From the NCBI RefSeq assembly GCF_003054055.1, contig NZ_QBKI01000006.1, positions 310,001 to 374,000 of the forward strand: DNA of 64,000 bases, given 5' to 3'. Source of the stretch: Pontibacter mucosus. GTDB taxonomy: Bacteria > Bacteroidota > Bacteroidia > Cytophagales > Hymenobacteraceae. The notes beneath the pieces were generated by a model. It saw only the letters and a list, made by a program, of their open reading frames with translations, searched no databases and had not been told where the DNA came from. The stretch's first letter is position 1, and every line of letters begins with the position of its first letter. Positions 59,429 to 64,000 of the stretch are shown in pieces. Made by a program: the position numbers and the translations under genes.

Positions 59429-59995
59429 TTAGTTGAACTCTTGCTGATGCTTCTTCACATATTCAATCAACAACTGAGATATATCTTCTTCGTATGCAAA
59501 AAACTCTTCTTCACATTTTTCCCAAACAGCTTCAGCCTTCTCTTCAATTTGCCCCAGCAACTCTTCTCTTTCTGTTTTGTCTTTAGGTACAGTCTGTTGG
59601 GGCCATTGAGCTATTGCCTTTCTGACTATAGTAGCTGTTTTGTTGGCTCCTATAACCTCCAAAGCAGCAAGTGATTCATGCGCATAATCACCACTTGAGT
59701 TCCAGAAAAATTGATTGAAGCCCCCATTATTGACTTCCCTTTCCACGTTTTCTAAAAACAGCAATACCTTCTGAGGTTCTGTTAATTTACTTAAGTCATC
59801 ACCATATTCAGAAAGCTCGTTTATCCGTGTATCAAGCTCTATGACAGCTAACTGTGCGTCATCCATTTTTAAAATTTGTTCTATCGTCATCTTGAGCTGC
59901 TGTTGGTTTTTAGTAGCTTTTGATTCCTGACCACAGGATGTAAAAGCTATAGAAAGAGTTGCTACAAATGTGAGTGTGTAAAAATTGTACTTCAT
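59429..59995 (-). CDS. DUF4375/DMP19-like lipoprotein
   Basis: About 188 residues from the ATG at 59995 (MKYNFYTLTFVATLSIAFTS), with lipobox TSC and Cys about 21. The domain marks are EREVNNGGFNQFFWNSSGDY and HESLAALEVIGANKTATI, typical of DUF4375/DMP19, a family found as immunity-like or hypothetical proteins. Here it is exported and anchored. Glu/Lys-rich helices form the C-terminal half. Base composition is AT-rich compared with the flanking housekeeping genes, suggesting acquisition. Confidence 0.75.
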   Translation of the reverse strand: MKYNFYTLTFVATLSIAFTSCGQESKATKNQQQLKMTIEQILKMDDAQLAVIELDTRINELSEYGDDLSKLTEPQKVLLFLENVEREVNNGGFNQFFWNSSGDYAHESLAALEVIGANKTATIVRKAIAQWPQQTVPKDKTEREELLGQIEEKAEAVWEKCEEEFFAYEEDISQLLIEYVKKHQQEFN

Positions 59996-60131
59996 AGAGA
60001 TAATGCACCACAACTAGAGTATAAACGAAAACCTACACTTATCTGCACTATGCACTTAACTAAATTCATACTTCAGCCGCACAAACATATGGCAACCACA
60101 ATATACCTAAAATCCACCACCAGCAAAGTAT

Positions 60132-60176
60132 AAAAAAGCCGCACCCACCTTGGCTCAAAGCCTTGGCAAGTGCGGC
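60132..60176 (-). terminator. Terminator downstream of the 60228 gene
   Basis: GCCGCAC (60138-60144) pairs with GTGCGGC (60170-60176); on the minus strand TTTTTTATAC follows, including one motif-like end. Confidence 0.6.
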
Positions 60177-60227
60177 AAGTATAAACAGCAGCCTCAGCAG
60201 CTACTGCTCAAAGTATGAAGTCTTATT

Positions 60228-60626
60228 CTATTCGGCTGTCCAGAGCACGCGCTCCTGGTCTGCGAGGATGAGCAGTACGCGTGGCGGATTGGCTACCAGC
60301 ACCAGGCGCATCTCCACTCCCGGAAACGTATCCGACTCTACCCAAACACCTTCGGTCTCGTCGCCGTCTTCCAGCTCTTTGCCGTCAAGCGAGCTGGCCA
60401 GGTAAGCGGTGGGCAGCAGGATATCGGCATCCGACTTAATTTTGCCGTGCACATCCTCCAGCACTTCCTCTAGTTCTTCGCCATACTCCTCATTAAAATC
60501 ATCCTCCAGGTCGTGCAGCTCTTCTTCTATGTCATCATAGCGCGCATCGTTGTAGTCAAGCGCTCGTAACTCTTGCTTTTTCTCCAGGATGGCCACAATG
60601 GACTCGTTCAGGGCTTTTGCATTCAT
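60228..60626 (-). CDS. Hypothetical acidic protein
   Basis: About 132 residues from the ATG at 60626 (MNAKALNESIVAILEKKQEL). The first half is an acidic helix (DIEEELHDLEDDFNEEYGEE), the second a beta-rich region (GVWVESDTFPGVEMRLVLVA, RVLLILADQERVLW). No family is recognised. It is soluble and has no signal peptide. It stands alone on the minus strand, divergent from hppD, with a terminator behind it. Confidence 0.65.
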   Translation of the reverse strand: MNAKALNESIVAILEKKQELRALDYNDARYDDIEEELHDLEDDFNEEYGEELEEVLEDVHGKIKSDADILLPTAYLASSLDGKELEDGDETEGVWVESDTFPGVEMRLVLVANPPRVLLILADQERVLWTAE

Positions 60627-60755
60627 GTTGTCTCGTTTTTTTACAAAGTTGGAAACATGCCTCAGTAATTCCAAGAAATAGATTGATAATTTGGCTGCCT
60701 CTGCCGGCGTTTTGATAAACCGCTAAAAGCTGTATTTTTACGTACTTCTTTATAA

Positions 60756-61895
<1,140 letters not shown>

Positions 61896-61962
61896 GCCAA
61901 AAATAAAGTATAGCCGCGTGTAAATGTGGCTAAAATATCTTTATTTTGATATTGCTATACTT

Positions 61963-62016
61963 CACACCAGTTCTGGGGCTGTGCTTTAGGTACGGCAAGG
62001 GCTGGTGTGATTTTTT
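61963..62016 (+). terminator. Possible terminator after hppD
   Basis: CACACCAG (61963-61970) pairs with CTGGTGTG (62002-62009), followed by ATTTTTTG. The loop is long (31 bases). Confidence 0.5.
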
Positions 62017-62090
62017 GTCTTAACCTGCGCCTGCTTTTCAGGCCTTTATACTTTCGATTACTGCTACTATAATATCAGCAAGAACAGACT

Positions 62091-63824
62091 ATGATTGAAC
62101 CATCTGTAAAACAGAAGATTGACCAGTGGCTGGCCGGCAACTACGACGAAGCCACCAAACAAGAAATAAGCGGCATGCTGGAGCGCAACGAGCACGAGGC
62201 GCTGTCGGATGCTTTCTATAAAGACCTGGAGTTCGGCACCGGCGGCCTGCGCGGCATAATGGGCGCGGGCAGCAACCGCATGAACCGCTATACCTTGGGG
62301 ATGGCCACGCAGGGCCTTTGCAACTACCTGAAGCAGAACTTCCCGGGAGAGCAGGTAAAGGTGGCCATCGCCCACGACTGCCGCAACAACTCGGACGTGT
62401 TTGCCCGTATCGCCGCCGAGATTTTCTCCGCCAACGGCATTAAAGTATACTTGTTCGAGGCGCTGCGCCCGACGCCGGAGCTCTCGTTTGCCATCCGTCA
62501 CCTGGGCTGCCAGAGCGGTGTGGTGGTAACGGCATCACACAACCCCAAAGAGTATAACGGCTACAAAGTATACTGGAACGATGGCGCGCAGGTAACAGCC
62601 CCGCACGACAAAAACATCATCTCCGAGGTAAATAAGATCACCAGCATCGATGAGGTGAAATTTGTCCCGAACCCGGAGCTTATCGAGCTGATCAGCACGG
62701 AGCTGGATGAGGCCTACATGCAGCAGGTGCAGCAGCTGTCCATCTCGCAGGAAGCCATCCAGCGCCAGCACGACCTGAAGATCGTTTTCTCCTCTATCCA
62801 TGGCACGGGCATCGTGCTGGTGCCGGAGGTGCTCAAGCGTTTTGGCTTTACCAACGTGCACGTGGTGCAGGAGCAGGCCGAGCCGAACGGCGACTTCCCA
62901 ACCGTAGTATACCCGAACCCGGAGGAAAAAGAAGCCATGACCCTGGCCCTGAACAAGGCCCGGGAAATTGACGCTGACCTGGTACTGGCCACCGACCCGG
63001 ATTCTGACCGCGTAGGCATCGCCGTGAAAAACCAGGATGGCGAGTTTGTGCTGCTGAACGGGAACCAGACCGGTGCGCTGCTGATCAACTACCTGCTGCA
63101 GGCCTGGCAGAAGGCTGGTAAACTAACCGGCAAGGAGTACGTGGTAAAAACCATCGTGACCACCGACCTGATTAAGGAGATTGCCGACAGCTATAATGTA
63201 ACGATGTACGAGACCCTGACCGGCTTCAAGTACATCGCCCAGCTTATCCGCGAAAAAGAAGGCCAGGAAGTATACATTGGCGGCGGCGAGGAAAGCTACG
63301 GCTACATGATCGGCGACTTCGTGCGCGACAAGGATGCCATCTCGGCCTGCGCCTTGATTGCCGAAATGGCTGCCGTGGCCAAGGACAAGGGCCAGACGCT
63401 GTTTGAGATGATGGTGGAGATGTATACCAAGTATAACTTCTACAAAGAGGAGCTGGTATCGTTCACGAAGAAAGGGCAACGCGGTGCGGAGGAAATCCAG
63501 CAGATGATGGCCGACATGCGCAGCAACCCGCCCAAGCAACTTGGTGGCTCTGACGTGGTTGAAGTACATGACTACAAGATGAGCACCCGCAAAGTGCTGT
63601 TTACCGGCGAGGAGCACAAACTGCAATTGGAAAGCTCGAACGTGCTGCAGTACCTGACCGAGGACGGCACCAAAGTATCGGCCCGCCCCTCCGGCACCGA
63701 GCCAAAAATTAAGTTCTACATCAGCGTGAAAGAGCCGCTGGCCTCTACGGATGCGTACGAGGCTACAGAGCAGAAGCTGAACCAAAAAATAGAGCAAATC
63801 CTGAAAGACCTGAAGCTGAAGTAG
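62091..63824 (+). CDS. Phospho-sugar mutase (phosphoglucomutase/phosphomannomutase)
   Basis: A 577-residue alpha-D-phosphohexomutase of the PgcA type. The phosphoserine loop is TASHNPKEYNGYKVYW with Ser149, the metal loop ATDPDSDRVG, the sugar-binding loop GGGEESYGYM, and the phosphate-binding RPSGTEPKIKFYI near the C-terminus. It interconverts glucose-1- and glucose-6-phosphate (and possibly mannose phosphates), connecting imported sugars with glycolysis and polysaccharide synthesis. TATACTTTCG starting at 62047, about 35 bases before the ATG, may be its -7 region. Confidence 0.93.
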   Translation: MIEPSVKQKIDQWLAGNYDEATKQEISGMLERNEHEALSDAFYKDLEFGTGGLRGIMGAGSNRMNRYTLGMATQGLCNYLKQNFPGEQVKVAIAHDCRNNSDVFARIAAEIFSANGIKVYLFEALRPTPELSFAIRHLGCQSGVVVTASHNPKEYNGYKVYWNDGAQVTAPHDKNIISEVNKITSIDEVKFVPNPELIELISTELDEAYMQQVQQLSISQEAIQRQHDLKIVFSSIHGTGIVLVPEVLKRFGFTNVHVVQEQAEPNGDFPTVVYPNPEEKEAMTLALNKAREIDADLVLATDPDSDRVGIAVKNQDGEFVLLNGNQTGALLINYLLQAWQKAGKLTGKEYVVKTIVTTDLIKEIADSYNVTMYETLTGFKYIAQLIREKEGQEVYIGGGEESYGYMIGDFVRDKDAISACALIAEMAAVAKDKGQTLFEMMVEMYTKYNFYKEELVSFTKKGQRGAEEIQQMMADMRSNPPKQLGGSDVVEVHDYKMSTRKVLFTGEEHKLQLESSNVLQYLTEDGTKVSARPSGTEPKIKFYISVKEPLASTDAYEATEQKLNQKIEQILKDLKLK

Positions 63825-63854
63825 AAGCTTCTCTGCTGTTACCGTAATATATCG

Positions 63855-63889
63855 AAAAAGCCGCCTGATTAAAGTCAGGCGGCTTTTTT
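63855..63889. terminator. Bidirectional terminator between phosphohexomutase and the edge gene
   Basis: AAAAAGCCGCCTGA pairs perfectly with TCAGGCGGCTTTTT around a 6-base loop. Confidence 0.85.
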
Positions 63890-64000
63890 ATGCATCATCC
63901 TTCAGTCGGTTTTCCATCCTGGCCAGCAATTGCAGAAACCTATCCGAGGTAAGCTCGACGCTCTTCATCCCCTCGTGTGCCTGGTCTATCTTCCCGCTCT
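63888..64000 (-). CDS. C-terminal end of an unknown protein (cut by window end)
   Basis: The minus strand has one open frame from the window edge to TAA at 63890-63888, about 36 codons, reading IDQAHEGMKSVELTSDRFLQ and ending LLARMENRLKDDA. It is helical and charged, without a recognisable motif. The stop lies within the terminator of the convergent phosphohexomutase. The start is outside the window. Confidence 0.5.
   Translation of the reverse strand, partial: SGKIDQAHEGMKSVELTSDRFLQLLARMENRLKDDA

Overview
The window comes from a Bacteroidota chromosome, most likely order Cytophagales, family Hymenobacteraceae and Pontibacter-like; the genus is an inference. The evidence is a SusC/SusD/SusE-type polysaccharide utilisation locus with a FecR-type anti-sigma factor, a secreted amylase with a type IX secretion tail, many tandem-arranged lipoproteins, near-absence of Shine-Dalgarno sequences, and -7 boxes of the TAnnTTTG type. 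No rRNA, tRNA, CRISPR array, prophage or intact insertion sequence was seen.

Layout. 0-10.5 kb: the end of an M28 peptidase, then a leftward starch/glucan locus (fecR, susC, susD, susE/F-like) headed by a separate GH13 amylase. 10.9-14.6 kb: two tandem, duplicated PAS histidine kinase plus stand-alone receiver pairs. 14.6-20.1 kb: FUSC membrane protein, old yellow enzyme, small acetyltransferase, M1 peptidase, MscS channel. 20.4-23.9 kb: ECF-type sigma factor, aldose 1-epimerase and FucP-type sugar transporter. 24-31.7 kb: patatin/beta-barrel protein, S8 lipoprotein protease, persulfide dioxygenase-like MBL-rhodanese protein, HMA-AraC regulator, small hypothetical and pirin. 31.8-36.7 kb: two modular dispersed repeat clusters around two disordered low-complexity proteins, a DUF72 protein and a ferredoxin reductase/ferredoxin pair. 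36.7-57 kb: mostly housekeeping and membrane genes (TIGR02587/02588 pair, tandem porin-like proteins, HMG-CoA lyase-like and LutA-like pair, ALDH, CNNM-type protein, fungal-type cytosine deaminase, purC, STAS protein, RNase Z, queuosine precursor transporter, GxxExxY protein, EamA transporter, NlpE-like protein, trpS, HGSNAT-like protein, mgsA). 57-60.1 kb: an accessory stretch with a nest of unrelated palindromes, two broken genes and AT-richer cargo. 60.2-64 kb: hypothetical, hppD, phosphohexomutase and the edge of another gene.

The most unusual feature is not a gene. The hexamer AAGTAT/ATACTT, usually extended to AAGTATA/TATACTT, recurs every few hundred bases on both strands. It lies in coding sequence in several reading frames, between genes, in terminator stems and loops, and at some -7 positions. 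At 49740-49811 the same hexamer is amplified into a perfect 12-copy tandem array in front of the queuosine precursor transporter. This resembles a highly iterated sequence such as cyanobacterial HIP1 or a DNA uptake signal; its role is unknown to me.

How the genes work together: SusC/D/E import and bind oligosaccharides released by the secreted amylase. Sugar handling is completed by the epimerase, the MFS sugar transporter and the phosphohexomutase elsewhere in the window.
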